Shown here: positions 25,882 to 34,377 of the stretch, piece by piece
Numbering within the stretch: position 1 is the stretch's first letter
Layout: the number at the start of each line of letters is the position of its first letter
From: Halomicroarcula saliterrae
GTDB lineage: Archaea > Halobacteriota > Halobacteria > Halobacteriales > Haloarculaceae
Assembly (NCBI RefSeq): GCF_031624395.1
Contig: NZ_JAMQON010000004.1
Location: forward strand, 178,988 to 242,987
Direction: 5' to 3'
DNA: 64,000 nucleotides
Notes under the pieces: generated by a model
The model's input: only the letters and a program-made list of their open reading frames with translations
Told to the model about the DNA's origin: nothing
The model's database searches: none
Made by a program: the position numbers and the translations under genes

Positions 25882-26667
25882 TCACACGCCCGAGCGGCCG
25901 ACCCGGAGTCGGCTCCCCTCGGCGACGGCCTCGTCGGCCTCGACGGGGCCCATCGAGCGGGTGACGAACGAGCGAACAATCCACGCTTCGGCCCGCTGGA
26001 GACGGTACTGCAGGGTCGAACGCGACACGTCGAGGCGCTCGGCGAGTTCGGTCAGCGACACGTCTCTCGGGGTCCGGTAGTAGCCGTACTCGACGGCCGC
26101 TTCGACGGCGGCCTGCTGTTCGGGCGGGAGCTCCGCGAGCGTCACGGCCTCGTCGGCCCAGTAAGCGGGCTCGCCCAGCTGTCTGAATTCGACGGTGAGG
26201 CCGGGGCGAAGCTCGTCTTCCAGCGCGCCGAAGAGGTCGTCGACCCCGTCGTCGCTACAGAGAAGCAGGCGCCACTCACAGCGGCTCCCCCGCCGCTCGG
26301 TCTCACAGAGGACGCCCTGACCGACGTGTTCGATGGCCAGGCGCGGGATGGAGTGGCAGTCGCCGGCCTCCGAGCGGTAGCTGTAGACGGTGCGCCGGCC
26401 CGCCTCGCTGGCGATGACCTCGTAGTGCCAGTCGGTCACGCAGTCGCGGGTGCCGATACACTCCGTACACTGGACGGGGCTGTCGAAGACGTCGTCCAGC
26501 CGTTCGAGCGCCGTTTCGGGGCCGGCGACCCGTTCGAGCCGCCACATCCCGTCGTCGGTCACGTTGCAGGCGATAGAGCGGGAGTGGGTCTCCGGATGGT
26601 CGATGAACACGTCCATCAACGGGTCCACGTTCCGGTCGTAGTCGATGGTGAAGATGAACTCGCGCAC
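25882..26667 (-). CDS. HTH-10 (bacterio-opsin activator type) regulator with Cys motif
   Basis: The 261-residue protein has an N-terminal sensor region with CTECIGTRDC (about residues 68-77) and two further cysteines around 120-136, then a C-terminal HTH-10 domain (LPPEQQAAVEAAVEYGYYRT, then RLDVSRSTLQYRLQRAEAWI). The cysteines suggest metal or redox sensing, which is inference. A TATA-like sequence (gagctataagc on the minus strand, near 26688-26698) sits at leaderless distance from ATG 26667. The tfb gene follows 105 bp downstream on the same strand, so the two regulators may work together. Confidence 0.87.
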   Translation of the reverse strand: MREFIFTIDYDRNVDPLMDVFIDHPETHSRSIACNVTDDGMWRLERVAGPETALERLDDVFDSPVQCTECIGTRDCVTDWHYEVIASEAGRRTVYSYRSEAGDCHSIPRLAIEHVGQGVLCETERRGSRCEWRLLLCSDDGVDDLFGALEDELRPGLTVEFRQLGEPAYWADEAVTLAELPPEQQAAVEAAVEYGYYRTPRDVSLTELAERLDVSRSTLQYRLQRAEAWIVRSFVTRSMGPVEADEAVAEGSRLRVGRSGV

Positions 26668-26892
26668 AGACAGGGTACGCGACCGGGGGGCTTATAGCTC
26701 CGGAAACGTTCGGCCCACGCCGAACAGTCGATGGTGCCCGTGGCGCTGCCGTGTGACTACCGACAGACGAGAGCGAAGGGAGTGTGGTCGGAGACAGTTT
26801 ACACGTGAGAAATATAGGTCGAAACGCACTGAGACCGTTCCAAAGTCGCGCGTCACTGGGACGCACAGACCCGATTCGACTGCTGGCTCGGG

Positions 26893-27696
26893 TCAGGACT
26901 GCTGGGCCTGTGCCTCGGCGAGCCAACTGGGGTCGGAGACGGTGGTGGAGCCGATGTCGGTCAGCGAGTAGCGCCACTCCGCCGAGACGGACTGACCGGC
27001 GTCGGTCCGGCCGCTGAACGTCCACATCGTCAGCCGGGCGACGTCGTTCTCGTCGACCAGCACGCTGACGGTGAAATCGGTGACCGTGACGTTGTCGCTC
27101 CCGAACATCGACGAACCGGTCGCGCCGTTGTAGGTCTGCCACGCGGCGGTGTCGTCGTACTCGTACCGGGAGACGGTGACGCCATCGAACGTCTCGGTCC
27201 CCACGAACTGCGCGTCCGATTCGAGCGAGCCGTAGAACGACGACGCGCGGCCGGTCGCCGAGTCGAAGACGTCGGGCGCCTGGTCGTTCACGTTGTAGAA
27301 CGGCTCCTGACCGCCGCCGTATCTGCTGTAGACCGTGCCGTCGGCGACGAACGTCTCGATTTCGACAGTGCTGTCGGGGCCGGTCGTCGAGAACAGCTCG
27401 ACCGACCGGTTCGCGTCGAGGTCGACGCGGTAGGTGTCGGTAATCGAAGCCGTCGTCCCGTCGGCCTCGGTGACGGAGTAGCTCCACTCGGTGGTGAAGC
27501 TCCCCGCGTCGCGGAGTCTCTCGTCGGCCTCGGTCAACGAGAGCCCGTCGCTCGACGCGCTGTCACCGGACGACGACGGACTGCCTGTCGCCGCCTCGGT
27601 CCCGTTCTCGGAGCCGTCGGTCACGCCCCCGCCCGAACAGCCCGCGAGGGCGACTGTCAGCACGACCAGTAGCGTCGACAAGCGTACGTATTTCAT
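26893..27696 (-). CDS. Haloarchaeal lipoprotein (DUF7537-like)
   Basis: The 267-residue protein begins MKYVRLSTLLVVLTVALAG then Cys, a Sec-type lipoprotein signal with lipobox. A Ser/Gly/Thr-rich spacer follows, then a beta-sheet domain with WSYSVTEADGT, TYRVDLDANRSVELF and VADGTVYSRYG, reminiscent of LppX/LolA-like halophilic lipoproteins now grouped under DUF numbers. Function unknown; surface-exposed. Two residues upstream there is an alternative ATG (27702). A TATA-like tataagct lies about 20-30 bp upstream, so either start would be leaderless. Confidence 0.78.
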   Translation of the reverse strand: MKYVRLSTLLVVLTVALAGCSGGGVTDGSENGTEAATGSPSSSGDSASSDGLSLTEADERLRDAGSFTTEWSYSVTEADGTTASITDTYRVDLDANRSVELFSTTGPDSTVEIETFVADGTVYSRYGGGQEPFYNVNDQAPDVFDSATGRASSFYGSLESDAQFVGTETFDGVTVSRYEYDDTAAWQTYNGATGSSMFGSDNVTVTDFTVSVLVDENDVARLTMWTFSGRTDAGQSVSAEWRYSLTDIGSTTVSDPSWLAEAQAQQS

Positions 27697-27821
27697 CACC
27701 AAGAGAACACCGGTAGAGAATATAAGCTAGTGGGATTGATACGATAACACGTCGATTAGATACTCGTTACCTCCGGTTATCCCAGCCCTGAGTCAATCGT
27801 ACTCTGCACCCAATGTTTCTG

Positions 27822-28784
27822 TTACAGCCAATCGGTCTCGGGGTCGATCGCGTCCGGCGGCGTCTCGCCGGCCAGCGCCGCGCGGACGTTCGCCGCGACG
27901 GTGGCGTTGAGCTCCGCGCGCGCTTCCGCGGAGTACCACGCGGCGTGGGGGGTGACCACGCAGTTGTCGAGTTCGACGAGCGGGTGGTCGGGGGCCGGTG
28001 GTTCCGTCCGGAGCACGTCGAGGCCGGCAGCGGCGATGGTCCCCTCGGCCAGCGCGTCGGCTAGCGCCGCCTCGTCGACGAGCCCGCCCCGGCCGGTGTT
28101 GACGAGGACGGCGTGGTCATGCATCGCGTCGAGCGCGTCGGCGTCGACGAGCCCGCGCGTGCCGTCGGTCAGCGGCGCGTGCAGGGAGACGAAGTCGGCC
28201 TGGTCATACAGGGCCTCGAGGGTCACCTTCTCCACGTCAGCGTCGGCCATCGTCTCGGCGTCGACGTAGGGGTCGTAGGCGACCACGTCGATATCGAACC
28301 CGCGCACCTGCTCGCGGACCCGCCGGGCGATGGGACCGAAGGAGACCAGCCCGAGCGTCCGGCCGCGCAGTCGGTGGACGCGACGGCCCCGTTCCCAGCC
28401 CCAGTTGCCGGCCCGGGTGTCTCGGTCGTAGGCGGCGACGCTGCGGGCGCAGTCGAGCAGGAGCGTCACGGTGTGGGTGGCGACCTCGCGAGTGCAGTAG
28501 TCGGGGGCGTTGGTGACGGTGACACCGTGCTTCGTGGCCGCAGCCACGTCTATGTTCTCGATGCCGACGCCGGCCCGGGCGACGACCCGCAGGCCGTCGA
28601 GCCTGTCGAAGACGGCGGCGCCGACCGGCGTGTTCACGTCGACGACCAGTCCGTCGGCGCCGTCGGCGGCGTCCACCAGCGCCGCTTCGCTGTCGGTGGC
28701 AGCGACGGTCACGTCGGCGTCGAGCTGTTCGCGGAGCCGTCCGGCGTCTATCATCGGGTCGTCGCTGGCCACGACTCGGTCCAT
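27822..28784 (-). CDS. D-isomer-specific 2-hydroxyacid dehydrogenase (CtBP/SerA-like)
   Basis: The 320-residue protein has the family substrate-domain entry VVARAGVGIENIDV, an NAD-binding loop LGLVSFGPIARRVREQ (a SFGPIA variant of the GxGxxG motif), the catalytic Arg in NTGRGGLVDEAAL, the Glu in LRTEPPAPDHPL and the His in VTPHAAWYS. It should reduce or oxidise a 2-hydroxy acid with NAD(H); the sequence resembles the C-terminal-binding-protein/phosphoglycerate dehydrogenase branch. ATG 28784 (MDRVVASDDPMID) is favoured; ATG 28811 would add nine residues. No serine-pathway gene is beside it. Confidence 0.86.
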   Translation of the reverse strand: MDRVVASDDPMIDAGRLREQLDADVTVAATDSEAALVDAADGADGLVVDVNTPVGAAVFDRLDGLRVVARAGVGIENIDVAAATKHGVTVTNAPDYCTREVATHTVTLLLDCARSVAAYDRDTRAGNWGWERGRRVHRLRGRTLGLVSFGPIARRVREQVRGFDIDVVAYDPYVDAETMADADVEKVTLEALYDQADFVSLHAPLTDGTRGLVDADALDAMHDHAVLVNTGRGGLVDEAALADALAEGTIAAAGLDVLRTEPPAPDHPLVELDNCVVTPHAAWYSAEARAELNATVAANVRAALAGETPPDAIDPETDWL

Positions 28785-28887
28785 ACTCGAACGATAGGGA
28801 ACCTCGGACATAAGGGAGCCGCCGCGTTCCCGGTCGCCGGGAACGCCGTGTGGGCAACAGTCACACGCCAGCGCGGGTCCGAACGGT

Positions 28888-29033
28888 TTAAGACTTCGAG
28901 TCCGGAACACAAACCAACTCGCTGGACGACGGGCACCAGCGGGCACCTGCGTGTGCAGGTCGGGATGTGAGTCCCCACGGGACAGTCAGTCTCCGAGGCG
29001 ACTTGAACCACGCAACGCCCGTGGTGAAACACA
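28888..29033 (+). promoter_or_regulatory. Promoter and structured 5' leader of rpl15e
   Basis: A TATA-like gtttaag (about 28888-28894) would place the transcription start near 28915, giving a leader of about 115-120 nt, long for haloarchaea. Two perfect hairpins are visible: acctgc-gtgt-gcaggt (28945-28960) and accacg-caacgcc-cgtggt (29007-29025), the second ending 8 bp before the ATG. This could control L15e translation or be processed into a small RNA. No tRNA fold fits. Confidence 0.45.
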
Positions 29034-29624
29034 ATGGCACGAAGCGCATACTCGTACATCCGAGACGCATGGCAGACCCCCAAAGAGGGGAAACTAGCGG
29101 AGCTGCAGTGGCAGCGCCAGCAGGAGTGGCGCAACGAGGGGTCGGTCGTCCGCATCGAGCGCCCGACCCGCCTCGACAAGGCCCGCTCGCAGGGGTACAA
29201 GGCAAAGCAGGGCGTCGTCGTCGCCCGCGTGTCCGTCCGGAAGGGCAGCGCCCGCAAGCAGCGACACAAGGCCGGTCGACGCTCGAAGCGACAGGGCGTC
29301 ACCCGCATCACTCGCCGGAAGAACCTCCAGCGCGTCGCCGAGGAGCGCGCCGCGCGGGTCTACCCGAACCTCCGGGTCCTGAACAGCTACTCCGTCGGCC
29401 AGGACGGCCGACAGAAGTGGCACGAAGTCATCCTCGTCGACCCGGAGCACCCGGCTATCCGGAACGACGACGACCTCAACTGGATCTGCGAACCGGACCA
29501 GAACGACCGCGTCTTCCGCGGCCTCACCGGCGCCGGCCGGCGTAACCGCGGGCTGAGCGGCAAGGGCAAGGGCTCGGAGAAGACCCGTCCCTCGATCCGC
29601 TCGAACGACGGCAAGGGCAAGTAA
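29034..29624 (+). CDS. rpl15e: 50S ribosomal protein L15e
   Basis: The 196-residue basic protein matches archaeal/eukaryotic L15e from start (MARSAYSYIRDAWQTPKEGK) to the C-terminal GRRNRGLSGKGKGSEKTRPS. Conserved strings include RLDKARSQGYKAKQGVVVAR and RVLNSYSVGQDGRQKWHEVI. It belongs to the large ribosomal subunit and contacts 23S rRNA. It is one of the few strongly basic proteins in the window. A structured leader precedes it. Confidence 0.98.
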   Translation: MARSAYSYIRDAWQTPKEGKLAELQWQRQQEWRNEGSVVRIERPTRLDKARSQGYKAKQGVVVARVSVRKGSARKQRHKAGRRSKRQGVTRITRRKNLQRVAEERAARVYPNLRVLNSYSVGQDGRQKWHEVILVDPEHPAIRNDDDLNWICEPDQNDRVFRGLTGAGRRNRGLSGKGKGSEKTRPSIRSNDGKGK

Positions 29625-29720
29625 CACGACCGAACCGTCGGTTTTGCTTTGGAACTCCGGCGATACGTTTCGACGGCCGACCACCGCGTGCTCCACCCGC
29701 AGTTCGTGACAATCGAACGT

Positions 29721-29732
29721 AATTTTAATATA
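29721..29732 (+). promoter_or_regulatory. TATA box of the 43-residue zinc protein gene
   Basis: The string aattttaatata lies about 22-33 bp before ATG 29754, so the transcript should be leaderless. The surrounding sequence is GC-rich, making this element stand out. Confidence 0.6.
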
Positions 29733-29753
29733 CGCCGGCTTCGAGTCGGATTT

Positions 29754-29885
29754 ATGACGAAAGAAAACCGTGCGGCCCACCGCGTGTGTCCGGAGTGCGA
29801 GACGAGCCCGATTCTCCAGCAGGACGGCAACGCCTTCTGTGACATCTGCAACCGGTATATGGAGACGCGGACGCTGGTCAGCTGA
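29754..29885 (+). CDS. Small zinc-ribbon protein
   Basis: The 43-residue product has two CxxC knuckles (CPEC at about 14-17 and CDIC at about 33-36), consistent with one tightly bound zinc. It starts MTKENRAAHRVCPECETSPI and ends METRTLVS. Tiny zinc proteins of this kind are common in haloarchaea and a few affect stress or biofilm behaviour; nothing here shows the role. The start is fixed by the TATA box at leaderless distance. Confidence 0.75.
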   Translation: MTKENRAAHRVCPECETSPILQQDGNAFCDICNRYMETRTLVS

Positions 29886-30098
29886 CGCGGTGGTCCGGCC
29901 GACAGATAGGGCGGGCCAGTTCCGGTTGCATACGAGTAGGCATCGCCCCGACCCGAGCGGTTCGGAGTAAGACGGTCCCACTCGGAACTAAGCGGCCCGA
30001 ACAAGTCGTACGAGATAGCTACGCCGCTGAACGACGGCCGCGGTTTTTCCCAGTGCACTCCTTGCGTCGGGACGCGGCGCTGTGACAGGAGACCGATC

Positions 30099-31280
30099 AT
30101 GACTGACGAGACAACGGACGAGAGTGGCGACGCTACAGCACGCACCGACAGCGACTGGGAGCTCCCGTCGCGGCTGACAGCCAGGCGCGACATCCTCAAA
30201 ACCGGGGCCGCCGCCTCGGCGGTACTGGGCGTCGGGTTCGCCGGTGCCACCGGCGGACTCGCACAGGAAGGAGACGACGCCGGAAACGAGACGGAGACCG
30301 TCGCCGAACAGGCCTCGGTGTCGTTCCTGAACCAGCCGACCGACGGCACCGCCGTCACCGTCGAGTCGGTCACGGTCCCCGAGGGCGGCTACGTCACCGT
30401 CCACGACGCTACCCTGCTCGACGGGGCCGTCGTCGAGAGCGTCATCGGCGTCAGCGACTATCTCGACCCCGGCGCCTACGAGGCCGTCGAGGTCGACCTG
30501 TACGAGGTCCCCGGTGGGAGCACCGACCAGTCGGCCCTCGAAGAGACACAGGCGCTGTTCGCGATGCCACACGAGGAGACGACCGACAACGAGAGCTACG
30601 ACTTCGTCGAGTCGGGTGGCGAGTCCGACGGCCCGTACGTCCGCGAGGGGCAGGCAGTCGTCGACGTCGGGTACGCCGTCGTCGACGGGGCCGCAAACGG
30701 CACCGCGACCCCCGAGAACGCCACGGCGACCCCCGAAAACGCCACCGCGACGCCCGAGAACGCCACCGCGACGCCGACAGACGCCGCCGACGGCGAGGCC
30801 TCGGTCACGTTCCTGAACCAGTCGACCGACGGCACCACCGTGACGGTCGCAGCGGTCACGCTGCCCGAGGGCGGCTACGTCGCTGTCCACGACGTCACCC
30901 TGCTCGACGGGGCCGTCGTCGAGAGCGTCATCGGCGTCAGCGAGTACCTCGAACCGGGCAGCTACGTGGACGGCGAGATTACCCTGTACGAAGTCCCCGG
31001 CGCGGAGTTCGACCAGTCGGCGCTCGAAGAGACACAGGCGCTCATCGCGATGCCCCACGAAGAGACGACCGACAACGAGAGCTACGACTTCGTCGAGTCG
31101 GGCGGCGAGTCCGACGGCCCGTACGTTCAGGCCGGCCAGCCGGTCGTCACCGCCGCCTACGCATCGGTCGACGAGGAGGCCGAAACGGCGACCCCGGACG
31201 GCGAGACCGACACGCCGGAAGGTAACGAGACCGATACGCCAGAAGACAACGAGACGGCCCCCGAGAACGAGACGGCGTAA
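30099..31280 (+). CDS. Tat-exported protein with two DUF7282-like domains
   Basis: The 393-residue protein has a twin-arginine-type signal (LTARRDILKTGAAASAVLGV) preceded by an acidic N-terminus. Two homologous domains of about 135 residues (about 70-195 and 230-355) each contain SVTFLNQ-type starts, VTVPEGGYVTVHDATLLDGA-like strands and the near-identical ESYDFVESGGESDGPYV. They are joined by a Thr/Pro-rich linker with (PENATAT) repeats, and the C-terminus is another TPE(D/G)NET tail. Such N-x-T-rich stretches are potential glycosylation sites. Haloarchaeal DUF7282 proteins are surface or secreted proteins of unknown role. No membrane anchor is seen at the C-terminus. Confidence 0.8.
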   Translation: MTDETTDESGDATARTDSDWELPSRLTARRDILKTGAAASAVLGVGFAGATGGLAQEGDDAGNETETVAEQASVSFLNQPTDGTAVTVESVTVPEGGYVTVHDATLLDGAVVESVIGVSDYLDPGAYEAVEVDLYEVPGGSTDQSALEETQALFAMPHEETTDNESYDFVESGGESDGPYVREGQAVVDVGYAVVDGAANGTATPENATATPENATATPENATATPTDAADGEASVTFLNQSTDGTTVTVAAVTLPEGGYVAVHDVTLLDGAVVESVIGVSEYLEPGSYVDGEITLYEVPGAEFDQSALEETQALIAMPHEETTDNESYDFVESGGESDGPYVQAGQPVVTAAYASVDEEAETATPDGETDTPEGNETDTPEDNETAPENETA

Positions 31281-31328
31281 CCCGTCTCTCGGTCGTTCGA
31301 CGCCGACAGCCGAGTGCTGTTCCGGGCG

Positions 31329-31432
31329 ACGCCCAGACGCCCTGCTCCTGTGCGGTCCGTTCGGACTACGCCCAGACGCTCTGCTCCTGTGCGGCGCGTT
31401 CGCGCTACGCCCAGACGCTCTGCTCCCAGTCC
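31329..31432 (-). repeat. 39-bp tandem repeat of the blh 3' end with hairpins
   Basis: Units at 31329-31367 and 31368-31406 and a partial unit 31407-31432 repeat with period 39 bp. The last is the true end of blh (EQSVWA-stop); the others are extra in-phase copies of it beyond the stop. The two full units contain different perfect hairpins at the same place, gtccg-tt-cggac and gcgcg-tt-cgcgc. Confidence 0.88.
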
Positions 31433-32427
31433 ATGATTGTAACGACCACGACGTGGGGGAGGGTGACGACCGCGATGAACACCAGATACAGACCGACCCA
31501 CTCGGGGACGGTCGCCGGCGGGTTCGGGACGACCACGGCGAGGCCGGCGAGCAGGGCGAGCGACGCCGCCGTCAGGGGGAACGCGTCGCGGGCGAACCGG
31601 GCCAGCGCCGCCGTTGGTTCGCGGTCCCGGAGCGCCGCCGCCGCTCCGTCGTCGACGAGCAGCAGGCGGGCGATGTGGCGCAGCGAGTGCCAGAGGGTGA
31701 AGTAGACGCCGATGGCGAGGACGGGCGGGACGAGAGCGAAGTACGCGACGAGCCCGAGCGTCTCGGCGGCGTCGAGACGCCACGGGCCGCGGTCGTCGGC
31801 GCGGACGTACCCCAGGGCCAGCGTCGCGGCGACGACGGCGCCGTAGCCGACGCCGAGCGCGAGGCGAACGTCCGGCCGGAACGCCCACGCGAGCGCCCCG
31901 ACGGCCTCCGGGGCGAAGCGGCCCACGAGGGTCTCCGCGACCCGGCGGTACCACGCCGGGAACGCGAGCAGGGGGACGAGCATCGGGAGCCCGCCCCGGA
32001 CGACGACAGTCCCCACGCGTTGGGGGAGCGACCGGAGGTAATCGGCGTCGGCGAGGGCCACCAACACGTAGAGGTCCCCCTGACCCCAGTGAAACCAGGT
32101 GACGAGGATGAAGAGGGCGAAGGCGGCGGCGGGCCCGAGGAACCAGCCGACGGCGTAGGCCCCGCCGACGACGCCGTAGAGGGCGACCACGCGGGCGACG
32201 GCCCCCCGGTCCGGTGGTCGGCCGCGGGCGCGGGCGACAGCGAGGTGGTCGACGGCCCCGTGCGGGAGCCCCAGCACCAGGGCGCTGGCGACCAGCGGCG
32301 CGTACTGGAGCGTCGGCGGCAGCGAGAGCCCCACGAGAGCGATAGCGACGAGCGCGACGGTTGCCGCCCACCCCGGACTGAAAACGAGGGGGCGGAGCGT
32401 CCGCCGTGCCGCCCGGGTCGTCGCCAC
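31405..32427 (-). CDS. blh: Beta-carotene 15,15'-dioxygenase, Brp/Blh family
   Basis: The 340-residue polytopic membrane protein carries the Brp/Blh motifs LGLPHGAVDHLAVA, TWFHWGQGDLY, FTLWHSLRHIARLL and LPHVVVVTIMDW, whose histidines bind the catalytic iron. It cleaves beta-carotene into two retinal molecules. It is the last gene of the minus-strand crtB-crtY-blh cluster, starting 4 bp after the lycopene cyclase stop, so carotene made by the cluster goes straight to retinal. The opsin that would use it is not in the window. The 3' end has been tandemly duplicated past the stop. Confidence 0.92.
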   Translation of the reverse strand: MATTRAARRTLRPLVFSPGWAATVALVAIALVGLSLPPTLQYAPLVASALVLGLPHGAVDHLAVARARGRPPDRGAVARVVALYGVVGGAYAVGWFLGPAAAFALFILVTWFHWGQGDLYVLVALADADYLRSLPQRVGTVVVRGGLPMLVPLLAFPAWYRRVAETLVGRFAPEAVGALAWAFRPDVRLALGVGYGAVVAATLALGYVRADDRGPWRLDAAETLGLVAYFALVPPVLAIGVYFTLWHSLRHIARLLLVDDGAAAALRDREPTAALARFARDAFPLTAASLALLAGLAVVVPNPPATVPEWVGLYLVFIAVVTLPHVVVVTIMDWEQSVWA

Positions 32428-32431
32428 CGTG

Positions 32432-33208
32432 TCACCGCCCCCCGAACAGGGCGCCGACGGTGCGGAGGTCCCGCCGTTCGACCGCTCGCAACCGGTCGGC
32501 GAGCCAGACGTAGAGGACGAGCCCCTGGACGACGAACAGCGAGGTCAACAGGAAGAACGTCGCCTCTTCTATCGGAAGGCCCAACAGCGGGACGTCGACC
32601 CCGGTCGTGTACCGGTCCGAGATGGTCCAGAGCCCGACCCCGATAGCGGCCCGGTCGACGAGCCAGAGATACAGCGTGGGGGGCAGCGTGGCTCCGAGGA
32701 CGGCGCGCCACTCGGCCAGCAGGAAGGGCCAGCCGAACGCCCACTGGATGGCCAGAATGGGCGCGCTCCAGACCAGTAGCGACCCAAGATACAGCCCGCT
32801 GTCGTCGCCCAGCAAAACGACACCCGCGAGGGCGACGACTCCGGCACCGAGCAGTCCGAGGGCCCGCTCCGGAAGTGACAGCGACAGCGGTCGCTCCGTC
32901 GCGACGGGAAACCGAGCGGCCCAGAGCGCGACCAGCAGGGGCTGGAAAACGAAGAAGAGATACTCGCCCAGCGGGGCCGCCCAGAACCTGAGCGCCACCG
33001 TCCCCTCGCCGTACCACCAGACGCCGCGGAGGATGAGGTAGTTGTCCCACGGTGTGGTGTACACGAGCGCCAGCGTCGCGAGCAGAGCGGTCGCCGTCAG
33101 GACGTCGCGGCGCGTCCCGAGCCGATAGCGGGCGGCCAGGGCCAGCAGACCGATGACAGGGAGGATCGCGACGGAGTGGAACTCCAGATACGAGAGGCCA
33201 GCGAACAT
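32432..33208 (-). CDS. crtY: Lycopene cyclase (CarR/CrtYcd membrane type)
   Basis: The 258-residue protein has about seven membrane helices, forming two lycopene-cyclase repeats. Signature strings are LEFHSVAILPVI, YTTPWDNYLILRGVWWYGEG and, near the C-terminus, LPIEEATFFLLTSLFVVQG; the PWDN and EE motifs are conserved in this heterodimer-derived family. It closes both ends of lycopene to give beta-carotene in the membrane. ATG 33208 fits the family N-terminus; the longer frame overlaps crtB. It lies 11 bp after crtB and 4 bp before blh. Confidence 0.93.
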   Translation of the reverse strand: MFAGLSYLEFHSVAILPVIGLLALAARYRLGTRRDVLTATALLATLALVYTTPWDNYLILRGVWWYGEGTVALRFWAAPLGEYLFFVFQPLLVALWAARFPVATERPLSLSLPERALGLLGAGVVALAGVVLLGDDSGLYLGSLLVWSAPILAIQWAFGWPFLLAEWRAVLGATLPPTLYLWLVDRAAIGVGLWTISDRYTTGVDVPLLGLPIEEATFFLLTSLFVVQGLVLYVWLADRLRAVERRDLRTVGALFGGR

Positions 33209-33219
33209 CGAGCGGTGCC

Positions 33220-34191
33220 TCAGCCGCGCCAGGTCGGCTGGCCGTGGCTGGCGGGCTCGGCGGCCGTCGCGCCGGGGCCGCCCTCGGAGACGGCGCTGAC
33301 GGCGTAGAAGGTCGCCTCGGGGTCGCCGTTGCGCCGCCAGTGCCACCACGTCCGGGCCAGCAGCCAGAGGCGGCGGCGACGGGTCAGCTCCGGGGTTTTC
33401 GTCAGCACGTCGTAGCCCCGCGAGCGGATGAGCCGGTGGTGCTCGGCGTACAGCACCGCCGACAGCAGGACGCCGAACTGGCAGTCCTCGGGGAGATACC
33501 GGATGCCGGCGACGCCCTCCCGGTAGCGGTCTTCGGTCCGGGCCAGCTCCTCCTGCATCACGGCGCGAAAGCCGTCGTCGACGTCGGCTTTGGCCAGTTG
33601 CTCCTCGGTGACGCCGTGACGGGAGAGCGTCTCCTGTGGGAGGTACACCCGGCCGTACTCGTGGATGTCCTCGCGGACGTCCCGGAGGAAGTTCGAGAGC
33701 TGGAACGCCTCGGCGAGCGCCTGCGCGTGGGGCAGAGCGGTGTCGGCTTCGGGCGGGTCCATCACCATCGTCATCATGTTGCCGACGGCGACGGCCGACC
33801 CCCGCATGTACTCACGGAGGTCCTCGAAGGTCTCGTAGCGGGCCTGGGCGATGTCCATCTCCATCGCGTCGACGAAGACGTTGACCTCCTCGTCCGGGAT
33901 GTCGTTTGCCGCCCGGAGTTCCTGAAAGGCGGCGAGGACCTCCCCGTCGGGCATCTCGCTCGCGTCGCGGTTGCCCAGAGCGGCCTCGCGAATCTCCTCC
34001 AGGCGCTCGTGCTGGACGTTCGGGGGCGGCCCGTCGGGCTGGTCGACGACCTCGTCGGCGACCCGAAAGAAGGCGTACATCACGTACGTCGGGTGGCGAA
34101 TCCGCTCGGGGAGGAGGCGAGTGGCGAGGTGGAAGGTCCGACCGGTCTGCTGTTGAATCGACTTGCTGGTGCGTATATTATCAGATTGCAT
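33220..34191 (-). CDS. crtB: Phytoene synthase
   Basis: The 323-residue protein belongs to the squalene/phytoene synthase family. The two Asp-rich motifs are AFFRVADEVVDQPD (about 43-56) and LSNFLRDVREDIHEYGRVYL (about 165-185). It joins two geranylgeranyl diphosphates into phytoene, the first committed carotenoid step. ATG 34191 (MQSDNIRTSKSIQQ) matches the family start. A GTG at 34347 in the same frame, just downstream of the promoter, would add 52 non-family residues. The gene heads crtB-crtY-blh and follows the Bat-like regulator gene. Confidence 0.94.
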   Translation of the reverse strand: MQSDNIRTSKSIQQQTGRTFHLATRLLPERIRHPTYVMYAFFRVADEVVDQPDGPPPNVQHERLEEIREAALGNRDASEMPDGEVLAAFQELRAANDIPDEEVNVFVDAMEMDIAQARYETFEDLREYMRGSAVAVGNMMTMVMDPPEADTALPHAQALAEAFQLSNFLRDVREDIHEYGRVYLPQETLSRHGVTEEQLAKADVDDGFRAVMQEELARTEDRYREGVAGIRYLPEDCQFGVLLSAVLYAEHHRLIRSRGYDVLTKTPELTRRRRLWLLARTWWHWRRNGDPEATFYAVSAVSEGGPGATAAEPASHGQPTWRG

Positions 34192-34377
34192 TATCACGAC
34201 AGGGTGGACTGTGAGTTGGTTTTCGACGCGCTGTGGCGGACACGCCGCCCGGATACGTGCGGGGAGCGTGGAGACGAGCGCAGCTGGGCGGCTAGCAGAG
34301 ACGACCGCAGAGTAGGCGCCGGCTGGCTCGAAAGTCCCGATTGGCACATCGTATGCCCGCTAATTAGGATAGGACGG

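Noticed and set aside
26668-26892. 225-bp gap between the HTH-10 regulator and the lipoprotein gene
   Set aside because: Apart from the TATA-like element near 26690 I see no gene, repeat or RNA.
28915-29033. rpl15e leader considered as a tRNA or C/D-box RNA
   Set aside because: No cloverleaf and no convincing C and D box pair; only two hairpins are clear.
34192-34347. 52-residue N-terminal extension of CrtB from a GTG near the promoter
   Set aside because: The extra residues do not resemble phytoene synthases, whose N-terminus begins at MQSDNIRTSK.
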